This document shows, piece after piece, positions 33,515 through 42,269 of a stretch of DNA of 64,000 bases (positions are counted from its first letter, which is position 1; every line of letters starts with the position of its first letter). The notes below the pieces were generated by a model that saw nothing but the letters and a program-made list of their open reading frames with translations, did no database searches and was not told the origin of the DNA. The position numbers were made by a program, and so were the translations under genes. This DNA is from UBA7803 sp041395905 (GTDB lineage: Bacteria > Pseudomonadota > Gammaproteobacteria > Pseudomonadales > Azotimanducaceae): assembly GCA_041395905.1 (NCBI GenBank), contig JAWKZP010000014.1, positions 62,001 through 126,000 on the forward strand. Reading direction: 5' to 3'.

Positions 33515-35845
33515 TCATTCGAAGGTCCAGCTGACCTTGACGCCGATGGTGCGCGGCCGGCTCGGACCGAAATAGTGCGCGGGCAGTATACCACCGAGCG
33601 GACCGGCGGCGTCCCAGTACTCCTCGTCGGTGACGTTCTCGACGTAGGCCATGGCCTCCCAGCCATCGTTGGACCGATAGCCCGCGCGCACCGCGGCTTC
33701 CGTCCAGCCCTGCATCGCACCCGCGGAATCGCCCTCCAGGCCGCCGCCGGTATCCGTCTGCCCGAACAGCTCCACCCGTCCGACCCATTCGCCCCGGCTC
33801 ACGGGCAGCAGGCCCTGAAGTACGGCGCTGTAGGAGAACTCCGGCAGCTCGGGCAGCGGGTTGCCTTCGCACAGGTTGGTGCCGTCGCAGGCGGCCTGTA
33901 CCTTGTTCGCTTCCGTGTCCGCCCAGGCCGCAGACAGATACAGGTCGAAGTTGTCGGAGAGGATCACGTTCAGAGAGCTCTCCAAGCCCCAGCCATCCAC
34001 TTCGCCGATGTTGTCCACCAGGATGCCGCCGCCCTGTCCCGGCACCACCGTCTGCAGGTCTTCGTAGGTGTAGTAGTAGCCGGTGAGCTCGATCCGGGCG
34101 CGGCCGTCGGCGAATTTGCCCTTGGTGCCCATCTCGTAGGAGACCACCGACTCCGGGTCGAACGAGTCCGGCACCGCGTCGGCGCGAGTCACGCCCAGCG
34201 TGCCGTAGGGCACGTCGGGATAGATGGCGAAGCTGCCGAAGCCGCCTGACTTGTAACCCGAAGTGACGCTGGCGTAGACCATCCAGTCGTCGTCCGGACG
34301 GTAGCGCACCACCAGGCGCGGCGACAGGTCGTTCCAGTTCTTGGTGTCTTCGAGGTACCCCACCGTGGTGAAGCCGAGCGCGAAGTACGGGCCCAGCTGG
34401 CTGTCCACGTCATAGGCCTGCATCTTGAAGTTCTTCTCGTCGAACGTGTAGCGCAGCCCCAGGCTGGCATCGAGCTTGTCGGTGAACTCGTAGGTGAGGT
34501 CGACGTAGGCAGCCCAGCCCTCGTAGCGGCCCTTGGCGCGGTTGCGTTCCACCAGGCCGTCGGGGTTGGGCGTGAACACGTAGCCGTAGTAGGCGAAGTA
34601 GTCCGTGCAGTCGGCGAAGCCGTAGTAGCTCAGATAGTAGGTGCACATCACGTCTTCGTTGCTGGCCTGGGTGAACAGCGCGTCGATGTTTTCCTTGTAA
34701 TAGGACACCCCGGCGTACCAGGACAGTGGGCTATCGCCTTCGGAAACCAGGCGGAATTCCTGCTCGAAGTAGTCGCCGTCCTGATCCTGCTGGTAGTCGT
34801 TGATGCGCAGCGGGGTACCGTCGAAATCCTCGGCGTAGGAGTAGTTGTGCTTCTTGTAGCCCGTGATGGAGGTGAACGTGGCCCAGTCCAGGTCGTGCTC
34901 GATCTCGAGCCCGTAGCTCCAGATGTCGGCGTTGTCGCGCTCGCCCAGCCCCAGGTCACTGTCCGAGTCCATGCGCCCGCCCGCCAGGGTCACCCCGAAC
35001 AGATCCTGCAGGGTCTGCCAGCTCTCGCCGCGCTGGGTGGCACGGTAGATGCTGCCCGACTGCTTGCGGGTCTCGTACTCGGCCATGAAGTTCACATCGG
35101 TACGGTCGGCCTGATAACGCAGCGACAGGCGGCCCGCGCGCTTGTCCGGCGCGATCATGTCGTCGTTGTTCGGGTTGTAGGCGTCCTTGACGTAGCCGTC
35201 TTCGCGCATTCCGTAGCCGGCCAGGCGCATGGCCAGGTGATCGGTGAGCGGTACGTTCACCGCGCCTTCCGCCACTACGTGGTTGCGCTCACCGACGTCC
35301 AGCTCCACGTAGCCGTTGCGACCGGTCAGCTCCGGACGCCGGGTATGCACGCTGATGCCGCCGGCGATGGAGTTGCGCCCGAACAGGAAGCTCTGCGGCC
35401 CCCGCAGCACCTCGGCGCGATCCACATCGTACAGGCTCGTCACCACCGCGCCGTTGCGGCCCTGATAGAGATTGTTCTTGAAGATCGAGATCGACGGATC
35501 ACCGCCCACGCCGAAGTCGTTGGTGAGCACGCCACGAATGTTCAGCGCGTCGATGAAGCTGTCCTTGGAGTTGCCGGTGAGGCCCGGCGTGAAAGACACC
35601 AAATCCTTCACGTCATCGAGATTCACCTCGCGGATGAACTCGCCAGTAAGCGCGGTCACGGCGATGGGCACGTCGCTCAAAGCCTCCTCGCGGCGCTGCA
35701 CGGTCACCACGATCTCCTCGATCACCTGCTCCTCCGCGCTCGCCACCATGGGCGTCGCGGCAATGCCCGCAACGGTCGCAGCCGATATGGAGCGGGCCAG
35801 CAGGCCTTTGCCGGACAGTTCGAAACGCTTGTTCTTCTGAGACAT
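33515..35845 (-). CDS. TonB-dependent outer membrane receptor
   Basis: 776 residues. Signal peptide ends at about ASA (37), followed by a TonB-box-like IEEIVVTVQRREE, the plug with VLRGPQSFLFGRNSIAGG, then a 22-strand barrel ending RTIGVKVSWTFE. The ligand is not fixed by sequence; the form (VTVQRREEALSDVPIAVT) is that of the large receptor class which imports complex organic compounds in marine bacteria. GGAG lies six bases before the ATG. It sits between a polyamine aminotransferase and a TPR-sulfotransferase, behind a 707-base non-coding leader that carries two palindromic elements. Confidence 0.93.
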   Translation of the reverse strand: MSQKNKRFELSGKGLLARSISAATVAGIAATPMVASAEEQVIEEIVVTVQRREEALSDVPIAVTALTGEFIREVNLDDVKDLVSFTPGLTGNSKDSFIDALNIRGVLTNDFGVGGDPSISIFKNNLYQGRNGAVVTSLYDVDRAEVLRGPQSFLFGRNSIAGGISVHTRRPELTGRNGYVELDVGERNHVVAEGAVNVPLTDHLAMRLAGYGMREDGYVKDAYNPNNDDMIAPDKRAGRLSLRYQADRTDVNFMAEYETRKQSGSIYRATQRGESWQTLQDLFGVTLAGGRMDSDSDLGLGERDNADIWSYGLEIEHDLDWATFTSITGYKKHNYSYAEDFDGTPLRINDYQQDQDGDYFEQEFRLVSEGDSPLSWYAGVSYYKENIDALFTQASNEDVMCTYYLSYYGFADCTDYFAYYGYVFTPNPDGLVERNRAKGRYEGWAAYVDLTYEFTDKLDASLGLRYTFDEKNFKMQAYDVDSQLGPYFALGFTTVGYLEDTKNWNDLSPRLVVRYRPDDDWMVYASVTSGYKSGGFGSFAIYPDVPYGTLGVTRADAVPDSFDPESVVSYEMGTKGKFADGRARIELTGYYYTYEDLQTVVPGQGGGILVDNIGEVDGWGLESSLNVILSDNFDLYLSAAWADTEANKVQAACDGTNLCEGNPLPELPEFSYSAVLQGLLPVSRGEWVGRVELFGQTDTGGGLEGDSAGAMQGWTEAAVRAGYRSNDGWEAMAYVENVTDEEYWDAAGPLGGILPAHYFGPSRPRTIGVKVSWTFE

Positions 35846-35974
35846 CAGGGCTCCGGTGGGCGGTGTGACGACACGTGAATCTGACCACGATGGGCTGGGG
35901 GGCTGCAACCTCGCGGTTCGTCGGCCTGTTTCTAGGGGCTCGTTTCAGAGAGCAGGTGAGAGGGATCGTCGCGG

Positions 35975-36110
35975 GTGTCTGCTGGGGTGGGAGGGTTACG
36001 GCGACTGCGCCGGCCATCCCGGCTGCCCTCGATCGAGTTTTGCCGAAGGGTCAAACTCAGCCCTCAACGGCAGCAAACGCCGCCGTAACCCTCCCCACCC
36101 CAGCAGACAC
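35975..36110 (+). repeat. palindromic repeat element, copy 1
   Basis: The terminal arms 35975-36003 and 36081-36110 are inverted repeats of about 29-30 bases (GTGTCTGCTGGGGTGG on the outside, GGGTTACGGCG on the inside) that differ by one base. The 77-base interior contains a smaller stem, GAGTTT paired with AAACTC around TGCCGAAGGGTC, itself flanked by GCTGCC and GGCAGC. The interior aligns with the reverse complement of copy 2. Confidence 0.85.
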
Positions 36111-36376
36111 CTCGAGCGTTCTTCCTTCGGCCAGCGGAGAGATCGGACACCGAACGGGCCATTGGTTCGTGCTTGGATCGTGCGCCAAGGTTCGACGGAC
36201 TTCAGCGCGACGCGCGCGCGAACAGCTGCCACGCGCAACAGCCTCTCAGCCTGAGGCACGCAGCCCCGAAACCCTCGCTACCGAATCGCCCACGCCCACT
36301 CGAAAACCGCTGGGCCTCGAACCACCAGCAGCACAACGGCGGCAGGATTCCGTCCGCCCCTTGGAAGCGCGTATGC

Positions 36377-36530
36377 GGGTGTTCGATGGGGTGGGGTAGC
36401 CGGATGCCGCGGCGTTTAAGCGCCGCCGAGGGCCGGATTGTGACCCACCGTGGCAGAATCCGGATCGAGGGCAGTCGGGACGACCGGCGCGCAGCCGCAG
36501 CATCCGGCTACCCCACCCCATCGGACGCCC
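36377..36530 (-). repeat. palindromic repeat element, copy 2, inverted relative to copy 1
   Basis: Arms 36377-36412 and 36495-36530 are 36-base inverted repeats with three mismatches around the core CGATGGGGTGGGGTAGCC. Read on the minus strand, the interior shares CTGCG, CCCTCGATC, TGCC, GGGTCA, GCCCTC and AAACG in the same order as copy 1. Its inner stem is CCGGATT/AATCCGG where copy 1 has CGAGTTT/AAACTCA-type pairing. The element ends 22 bases before the stop of the sulfotransferase gene. Confidence 0.85.
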
Positions 36531-36552
36531 CCCGTCATACCCCACCCGAAGG

Positions 36553-38193
36553 TCAGACAGGAATCCCCTCCGCCAGCAGCACCCGCCGCATGGGCTCCAA
36601 CTCCGCCTCGTAGCGCCGCCACCGCCCCACCGACCGGGTGTGCGCCGGCTCGCGCACCTGGACGGCGCTGGCGGTGGCCACGGCGCTGTCCTGGCTGTGG
36701 AACTGAAGGCAGGCGTCTTCCCAGGGCAGACCGACGAACTCGATCAGCGCGCGCGCATTCGGCTCCAGGTCCGCCACCAGGGCTTCGTAGCGCACGTCGA
36801 GAAAGCGGTCGCCGAAGCGGTCGCGCCAGACGGCCATCAGCCGGTGGTAACGGGCGAAGTGGCGCGCCATTTCGTCCTGACGGTAGGAGTGCGGGTAGGC
36901 GTCGGCAAACAGCTGCTTGAAGCTCGCGAAGCAGGCGTCCATGGGATCACGTACCAGGTGCACCACGCGCGCCGTCGGCAGCGCTTTGAGAATCAGCGGC
37001 AGGTACAGAAAGTTCGACGGCAGCTTGTCGACGAAGCGAGGCAGCGTGCCGCGCAGTTTTTCCGTGGCCTGCAGATAGGCGGCACCCAGGGCCGCCGGGT
37101 CCAGACCGGCAGCCCCCTCCACCAGCGCTGCGCTGAACCGTCCGGGCTGGCGATAGTCCAGCTGGCGGCGGATCGACAGGCCGAACTGCTGCAGCTCGCC
37201 GGCCGAATGCACCTGGGAATGGGCGGCCAGGATGCGCTCCACCAGCGTGGTGCCGGTACGCGGCTGACCCACCACGAAGATCGGCGCCTGGGCATCCGAT
37301 GCACCGCTCGCTGCATCCGGCCCCGGCGCGGCCGCGGCGCTGCCATCGTCGAGCCACGCGCGGGTAAATATGCGCTCGAGCGCCTCGTACATGGCTACCT
37401 CGGCAGCTTCGTCGAACTCGAGCGTGCTGCGTCGGGCCTGCGCGCCACGGGCGAACGCGGCAAACGCGCGCGGCCACTCCTCCAGGTCTTCGAGCTCCTT
37501 GCCGAGCCCGTAGTAGAGGAATGCCTGGGCCTGCGCCGGCAGCCGGGTATCCGCCAGCACCCGGACCATGGTCTCCACGTGAGTGCGGTCCGTCGCCCGG
37601 CGCGCGCCGGCCAGCAGCCAGTGCGCCTGGGCGTTGCCCGGATCGATGGCCAGCGCCCGTTCGAGCTCGGTGCGCGCGGCCCCCGTGTCGCCCAGGAACA
37701 CGAGGCTGTTGGCCAGATTGACCCGAAAGCCCGGATGTTGCGGCGCGCCGGCGCAGGCTTTGCGGTACCACTCGCAGGCCCCCCGGTGGTCACCGAGCAG
37801 GGTACAGACGACGCCGATGCTGTCCTGAACCACCGGATCACCGCGCTCGTGCTCGATGGCCTGAGCCAGCGCGCGGTCGGCCCGGTTCGGCTGGCCCGCC
37901 TGCAAGAACAGGCGTGCGAGCTGCGCCCACGCCGCCGCGTGATCGCTGCGCAGGCGGGTAACGGAGCCGAAGGCGTTCACGGCGCTGGCGCGGTCTCTGA
38001 GCTCCAGCGCCACCAGACCCACGAGAAAGTGTGCCTCGGCCAGATCCGGCGCCGCCGCGAGGACCCGCCGGCACAGCGCTGCGGCCTGCTGGGGCCGACC
38101 CGCACCCAGCGCCTGAAAGGCATCGCGCAGCGCGGCCCTGATCCAGCCCGAAGGTCCGTCGGCTCGGCCCGGCCGCTCGACCTGATCGGACAC
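36553..38193 (-). CDS. TPR-repeat sulfotransferase
   Basis: 546 residues. The N-terminal half (about 20-255) is built of TPR repeats (for example AHFLVGLVALELRDRASAVN and NPGNAQAHWLL-type units). The C-terminal half (about 303-540) is a PAPS-dependent sulfotransferase: the 5'-phosphosulfate loop GQPRTGTTLVERIL (309-322) and the 3'-phosphate segment HLVRDPMDACFASFKQ. Such fusions are commonly found beside TonB receptors in gammaproteobacteria; their substrate is not known. The GTG start is 9 bases after the spermidine dehydrogenase gene, so the two are probably co-transcribed. Confidence 0.9.
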   Translation of the reverse strand: MSDQVERPGRADGPSGWIRAALRDAFQALGAGRPQQAAALCRRVLAAAPDLAEAHFLVGLVALELRDRASAVNAFGSVTRLRSDHAAAWAQLARLFLQAGQPNRADRALAQAIEHERGDPVVQDSIGVVCTLLGDHRGACEWYRKACAGAPQHPGFRVNLANSLVFLGDTGAARTELERALAIDPGNAQAHWLLAGARRATDRTHVETMVRVLADTRLPAQAQAFLYYGLGKELEDLEEWPRAFAAFARGAQARRSTLEFDEAAEVAMYEALERIFTRAWLDDGSAAAAPGPDAASGASDAQAPIFVVGQPRTGTTLVERILAAHSQVHSAGELQQFGLSIRRQLDYRQPGRFSAALVEGAAGLDPAALGAAYLQATEKLRGTLPRFVDKLPSNFLYLPLILKALPTARVVHLVRDPMDACFASFKQLFADAYPHSYRQDEMARHFARYHRLMAVWRDRFGDRFLDVRYEALVADLEPNARALIEFVGLPWEDACLQFHSQDSAVATASAVQVREPAHTRSVGRWRRYEAELEPMRRVLLAEGIPV

Positions 38194-38202
38194 CCTCTTA
38201 CC

Positions 38203-40092
38203 TCAGGTGGTCTGCTCGCGCACCGCACGGTACGCGGCGTCGATGGCGCCGTTGACGTAGGCGAACGCCTCGGAGTCGGAGTTGGCGATGGAGATGCGGC
38301 CGACCTGCTGGCGGCCGATCACGTGGGGACCCGCGCCCCGGCTCCAGCTCGGGTCGTCCCACAGGTCCGTGTATTCCCAGGCGTATCCGTGCGGCCAGCG
38401 GTTCACCGTGATGCCGGCAATGTCCCGATCGGCATCGAAGCCATGGCCGCCCCAGGCAGCAGCGAGGCCCTCGCGCACGCCCGCTTCGTATTCGTCGAAG
38501 CTGCGCTCCAGCATGCGCCGGCGGCCCTCTCGAAGCCGCTCGAACGGATGCGCGCTGACGTCCGGATCGATACCGGCATGCCAGCAGTCGAGCACCACCG
38601 GCTGATCCGGATCTCGGGCGTAGTGGTAGTCGCCCAGGCTGACCGGGAAGTCCAGCCCCATGCGCACCAGCAGCCCGCCCGGTGCGTACACCTCGTGAAT
38701 GCCCGACGCCGCAATGGGGCGCCAGTTGCGCAGGGCCACGTTGACCACCGCGAGCGGGATCTTCTCCGGGTAATCGAGCGCCGCGCGCTGAGCGTCGCTC
38801 ATGTCCGGGCAGAGATGCGCCGCCATGTTGTTGTAGCAGGCGAGTATCGCGTTGCGAGCCCGCACGCGTTCCGCCGTGCCGCCGCGCACGTAGGTCACCT
38901 CGACGCCGCCGGGCACGTTGCGCGCGTCCACGGCGGTGCTGTTCAGGCGTACCCGGGTCGCGTTCTCCGGCCGGTCGAGGCGAGCGTAGTCGAGCCGTGC
39001 GGTGACGACGTCCTCCATGCTCGAGCCCGGCAGCGCGCCCGGCACCAGCGAACGGACCAGCAGTCGCGCGATGCTGGCATTGCCGTCCGGGAAGTGAAAG
39101 ATGTAGGGCTCCTCGCCGTGGTCGGCGAAGCCGGGCGGCATCGGCTCGGCAAGGCCGGCGCGCCGGGCCAGCATCTCGACGCCGGCGTTGAGACCCGGAC
39201 CGAGGGACTCGTACTCGAGGATTTCCGCCAGCGACAACCCTTCGATGCCGAACCCCCAGAACGTGTGCGTGATCGGCCGCAGCAGCACCAGCGCCTCCTC
39301 CGGCATGGCGCAGGCGGCGAGCAGAAACCGTTCTACCGGCGTGCCGTGGGGGTCCGCCACCATGGCGCGGACCGCATCGGTATCCGCCAGCTCGCCGGCA
39401 TAGAGCCGATCCAGGGCGGCCCGCGCCGCAGCGGACAGCGGGTAGCCTTCCAGCCGTCTGCGGCGCTCGGCTGCGTCAGGCGCGGCCGCAGCGTCCGCCA
39501 CCAGCCGGGTGGCGCTGAAGTGCGGCTGCTGGAACAGCACCCCGCGTCCGAGCCCGTTGCGCGTCTCGAAGTCGCGGTCGTAGTAACGATAGAAGCGCTC
39601 GGTCTCTACACCCAGCTCCACCAGCAGTTCCCGGGCAACCTTCGAATAGGTAGCGGGACTGTCGATGCTCTGGCTGCCGCCGTAGCCGAGCAGCGTGCGG
39701 CCATCGACCGAGAACTCGTTGCGCTTGGCGTGACCGCCGAAGTCGTCATGGTTGTCGAGAATGAGAATCCGCGCGCCGGCGCCCACCCGCTGGCGAAACA
39801 GGTAGGCGGCGGCGAGGCCGGATATGCCCCCGCCCACCACGACCAGGTCGTAGTCGTCGTCCGTCTGCCGCTCGGGCCGGGGCCAGTGCTGGCCGTTGCG
39901 GGCCAGCGCGTGTGCCACCTCGAACGAGCCCGGGTGGCTGCCACGCAATCCCGTCAGCGCGGGCGGGTAGTAGACGCCCGACCCTGCGCCGGTGGCCGCC
40001 AGCAGAGCCCCGGGTGACAGCCAGCTCCCGGCCAGCACCGGCAGCGTGCTGCCAGCGAGAAAATCTCTGCGGGTGATGCCCGATCGTTTCAT
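38203..40092 (-). CDS. Tat-exported FAD oxidoreductase, spermidine dehydrogenase (SpdH)-like
   Basis: 629 residues. A twin-arginine signal (GITRRDFLAGS, 5-15) directs a folded cofactor-bearing protein to the periplasm. An FAD Rossmann motif VVVGGGISGLAAA is at 84-96, followed by LILDNHDDFGGHAKRNEF. LRGSHPGSFEVAHAL before it and GGSQSID after it are blocks I associate with SpdH of Pseudomonas, which cleaves spermidine to 1,3-diaminopropane and 4-aminobutyraldehyde. The ATG at 40092 has GGAGG five bases upstream; the longer open frame runs opposite the ABC gene by chance. It is divergent from the polyamine ABC operon. Confidence 0.8.
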   Translation of the reverse strand: MKRSGITRRDFLAGSTLPVLAGSWLSPGALLAATGAGSGVYYPPALTGLRGSHPGSFEVAHALARNGQHWPRPERQTDDDYDLVVVGGGISGLAAAYLFRQRVGAGARILILDNHDDFGGHAKRNEFSVDGRTLLGYGGSQSIDSPATYSKVARELLVELGVETERFYRYYDRDFETRNGLGRGVLFQQPHFSATRLVADAAAAPDAAERRRRLEGYPLSAAARAALDRLYAGELADTDAVRAMVADPHGTPVERFLLAACAMPEEALVLLRPITHTFWGFGIEGLSLAEILEYESLGPGLNAGVEMLARRAGLAEPMPPGFADHGEEPYIFHFPDGNASIARLLVRSLVPGALPGSSMEDVVTARLDYARLDRPENATRVRLNSTAVDARNVPGGVEVTYVRGGTAERVRARNAILACYNNMAAHLCPDMSDAQRAALDYPEKIPLAVVNVALRNWRPIAASGIHEVYAPGGLLVRMGLDFPVSLGDYHYARDPDQPVVLDCWHAGIDPDVSAHPFERLREGRRRMLERSFDEYEAGVREGLAAAWGGHGFDADRDIAGITVNRWPHGYAWEYTDLWDDPSWSRGAGPHVIGRQQVGRISIANSDSEAFAYVNGAIDAAYRAVREQTT

Positions 40093-40213
40093 CAAGCCTC
40101 CGATGGTTCGGTTCCAGTGAACGCACAACAGCCGCGGCGGCGGCGCTGCCGCTGCGCGTTGGCAGCATCGCCCCGGTCGCGAGGACAATGCAAGTCCGGC
40201 CCCGACCCGTATC

Positions 40214-40244
40214 CCGGTTACCGCCTCTGTCCTATCATAACCGG
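40214..40244. promoter_or_regulatory. inverted repeat in the divergent spdH-potA promoter region
   Basis: CCGGTTA at 40214-40220 and TAACCGG at 40238-40244 form a 7-base inverted repeat with centres 24 bases apart, which is about two helical turns. TATCAT at 40233-40238 could be a -10 element for the plus-strand genes. It lies 20 bases before the potA start and about 120 from the divergent spdH start. An operator for a shared polyamine regulator is an inference; no regulator gene is adjacent. Confidence 0.4.
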
Positions 40245-40263
40245 CCGACACAGGAGACCCCCG

Positions 40264-41394
40264 TTGCCGCAGGATCCTTTCATCGACCAGCCCTGGCGCC
40301 GTCCGGATCAGGCGCCCTTCGTGCGCATCGAAGGCGTGAGCAAGCGTTTCGGCGATTTCGTCGCAGTGGACGATGTCTCGCTGGACATCTACGAACGCGA
40401 GTTCTTCAGCCTGCTGGGCGGCTCCGGCTGCGGCAAGACCACGCTGCTGCGGATGCTGGCAGGGCTGGAAACCCCCACCGCGGGCCGCATCTTCATCGAC
40501 GGCCAGGACATGACCCGGACGCCGCCGTACGAGCGGCCGGTGAACATGATGTTCCAGTCCTATGCCCTGTTCCCGCACATGAACGTCTACAACAACGTCG
40601 CGTTCGGGCTGCGCCAGGACCGCGTCGCGCGCGACGAGATCCGCGCGCGGGTGGACGAGGTGCTGGCGCTGGTGGAGCTGGAGCGCTTCGCCCGGCGCAA
40701 GCCCGATCAGCTGTCCGGCGGCCAGCGTCAGCGGGTCGCGCTGGCCCGCGCGCTGGTCAAACGGCCCAAGCTGCTGCTGCTCGACGAGCCGCTGGCAGCG
40801 CTCGACAAGAAGCTGCGCGAGCGCACCCAGCTGGAGCTGTCGCGCATCCAGGAACGGGTCGGGATCACCTTCGTGCTGGTCACCCACGACCAGGAAGAGG
40901 CGATGAACCTGTCGACCCGGATCGCGGTCATGCGTGAAGGGGGCTTCGAGCAGATCGGCACCCCGCGCGAGATCTACGAAACGCCGTGCAACCGCTTCGT
41001 TGCCGACTTCATCGGCTCGGTCAACGTGCTGACCTGCGAGCGCGTCACCAGCGAAGGCGGGCAGCTGCTCGCCCGCTGCGACGAAGCGGGAGCCAGCCTG
41101 CTGCTGCCGGCGCCGGACACCGAGCTGCCCGACCGATTCGAAGTGGCGATCCGGCCGGAAAAGCTGCGCCTCGACCGCGCCGCACCGGACGCCGAACACG
41201 GCTATGCCCATGGCCGCATCGAGGAGATCACCTATCTCGGCGCGCACTCCACCTACCACGTCCGGACCTCCGGCGGCCAGGTCCTGCAGGTGACGGCGCC
41301 CATGAGCAGCCGCCGCCCGGGTGAAAACTTCACCTGGGAAGACAAGGTCTGGGTCAGCTGGTCCGACGACAGTCCGGTGCTGCTCACACGATGA
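40264..41394 (+). CDS. potA: polyamine ABC transporter ATP-binding protein
   Basis: About 376 residues. Walker A GGSGCGKTT (52-60), Q-loop MFQSYALFPHM, signature LSGGQRQRV (150-158), Walker B LLLLDEP (170-176), switch His in VTHDQEEAM, and a C-terminal TOBE-type domain (about 275-375) with EVAIRPEKLRL. This size and tail fit PotA/PotG/SpuF. There is no ATG in the right place: the TTG at 40264, seven bases after AGGAGA, is the best start. It feeds directly into the two permease genes (ATGA overlap). Confidence 0.9.
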   Translation: MPQDPFIDQPWRRPDQAPFVRIEGVSKRFGDFVAVDDVSLDIYEREFFSLLGGSGCGKTTLLRMLAGLETPTAGRIFIDGQDMTRTPPYERPVNMMFQSYALFPHMNVYNNVAFGLRQDRVARDEIRARVDEVLALVELERFARRKPDQLSGGQRQRVALARALVKRPKLLLLDEPLAALDKKLRERTQLELSRIQERVGITFVLVTHDQEEAMNLSTRIAVMREGGFEQIGTPREIYETPCNRFVADFIGSVNVLTCERVTSEGGQLLARCDEAGASLLLPAPDTELPDRFEVAIRPEKLRLDRAAPDAEHGYAHGRIEEITYLGAHSTYHVRTSGGQVLQVTAPMSSRRPGENFTWEDKVWVSWSDDSPVLLTR

Positions 41395-42269
41395 GCTGGG
41401 GCCGGCGCCTGTTCTACCTGCTGCCGCTGTCGTGGCTGCTGCTGTTCTTTCTGCTGCCGTTCTTCTTCGTGCTGAAGATCTCGGTCGCCGAATCCATCGT
41501 CGCTCAGCCCCCCTACACGCCCCTGTTCAGCACAGGCCCGGACGGCAGCCTGGCGCTCAGCATCTCCTTCGCCAACTATCGCTTCCTGGTCGAGGATGCC
41601 CTGTATCTGCTCGCCTACCTCACGTCGCTGCGCGTAGCGCTGGTATCGACGCTGCTGTGCCTGCTGATCGGCTATCCCATCGCCTACGCCATCGCCCGTG
41701 CCCAGGGGCGCACGCAGCTGATTCTGCTGATGCTGGTGATACTGCCGTTCTGGAGCTCTTTTCTGATCCGCGTTTACGCCTGGAAGGTGCTGCTGCAGGG
41801 CGGCGGCCTGATCAACGCCACGCTCATGGGGCTGGGCATCATCGACGCGCCGCTCAACCTCCTGTACACCGACGGCGCGGTCTACATCGGCATCGTCTAC
41901 TCGTATCTGCCGTTCATGATCCTGCCCCTGTACGCCGCGCTGGCCCGGCTCGACTACAGCACCGTGGAGGCGGCGCTGGATCTCGGTTGCCGGCCTTGGC
42001 AGGCGTTCTACAAGATCACCCTGCCGTTGTCGGTGCCGGGCATCATCGCCGGCTCGCTGCTGGTGTTCATTCCCGCAGTGGGGGAATTCGTGATCCCGGA
42101 GCTGCTCGGCGGGCCCGACAGCATCATGATCGGCCGCGTGCTCTGGAACGAGTTCTTCGCCAACCGCGACTGGCCCATCGCGTCCGCGGTGGCCATCGTC
42201 ATGCTGCTGATCCTGGTTCTGCCCATCGCGCTGTTCCAGAATCGCGCGGCGCGAGGCGCCGATGCGTAG
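41391..42269 (+). CDS. potB: polyamine ABC transporter permease
   Basis: 292 residues, six predicted helices. The coupling motif EAALDLGCRPWQAFYKITLPLSVPG (the EAA loop, about 185-210) is typical of PotB/PotH/SpuG. The N-terminal LLFFLLPFFFVLKISVAE fits the same subfamily. Its ATG overlaps the potA stop (ATGA) and its end overlaps the next permease gene by 8 bases. It forms the inner-membrane channel with that permease. Confidence 0.9.
   Translation: MSWGRRLFYLLPLSWLLLFFLLPFFFVLKISVAESIVAQPPYTPLFSTGPDGSLALSISFANYRFLVEDALYLLAYLTSLRVALVSTLLCLLIGYPIAYAIARAQGRTQLILLMLVILPFWSSFLIRVYAWKVLLQGGGLINATLMGLGIIDAPLNLLYTDGAVYIGIVYSYLPFMILPLYAALARLDYSTVEAALDLGCRPWQAFYKITLPLSVPGIIAGSLLVFIPAVGEFVIPELLGGPDSIMIGRVLWNEFFANRDWPIASAVAIVMLLILVLPIALFQNRAARGADA

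Larger units (their letters stand above)
35846..36552. other. long intergenic region with two palindromic elements
   Basis: No convincing gene in 707 bases between two minus-strand genes. Short ORFs here have no ribosome sites and no family features. It holds two related inverted-repeat elements (35975-36110 and 36377-36530). The 266 bases between them show nothing I can name. The region also has to carry the promoter of the TonB receptor gene, whose start is at 35845. Confidence 0.8.

Noticed and set aside
36004..36080. tRNA-like fold inside palindromic element 1
   Set aside because: No cloverleaf, no CCA end and no T-loop; the structure is a nested hairpin.
36640..40017. 1125-residue plus-strand frame
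   Set aside because: Very long but antisense to the TPR-sulfotransferase and the SpdH-like gene; His/Arg/Gln-rich and without any domain.
40093..41259. Extension of the SpdH-like frame through the potA region
   Set aside because: It runs antisense to a clear ABC ATPase; GGAGG and the twin-arginine signal fix the start at 40092.
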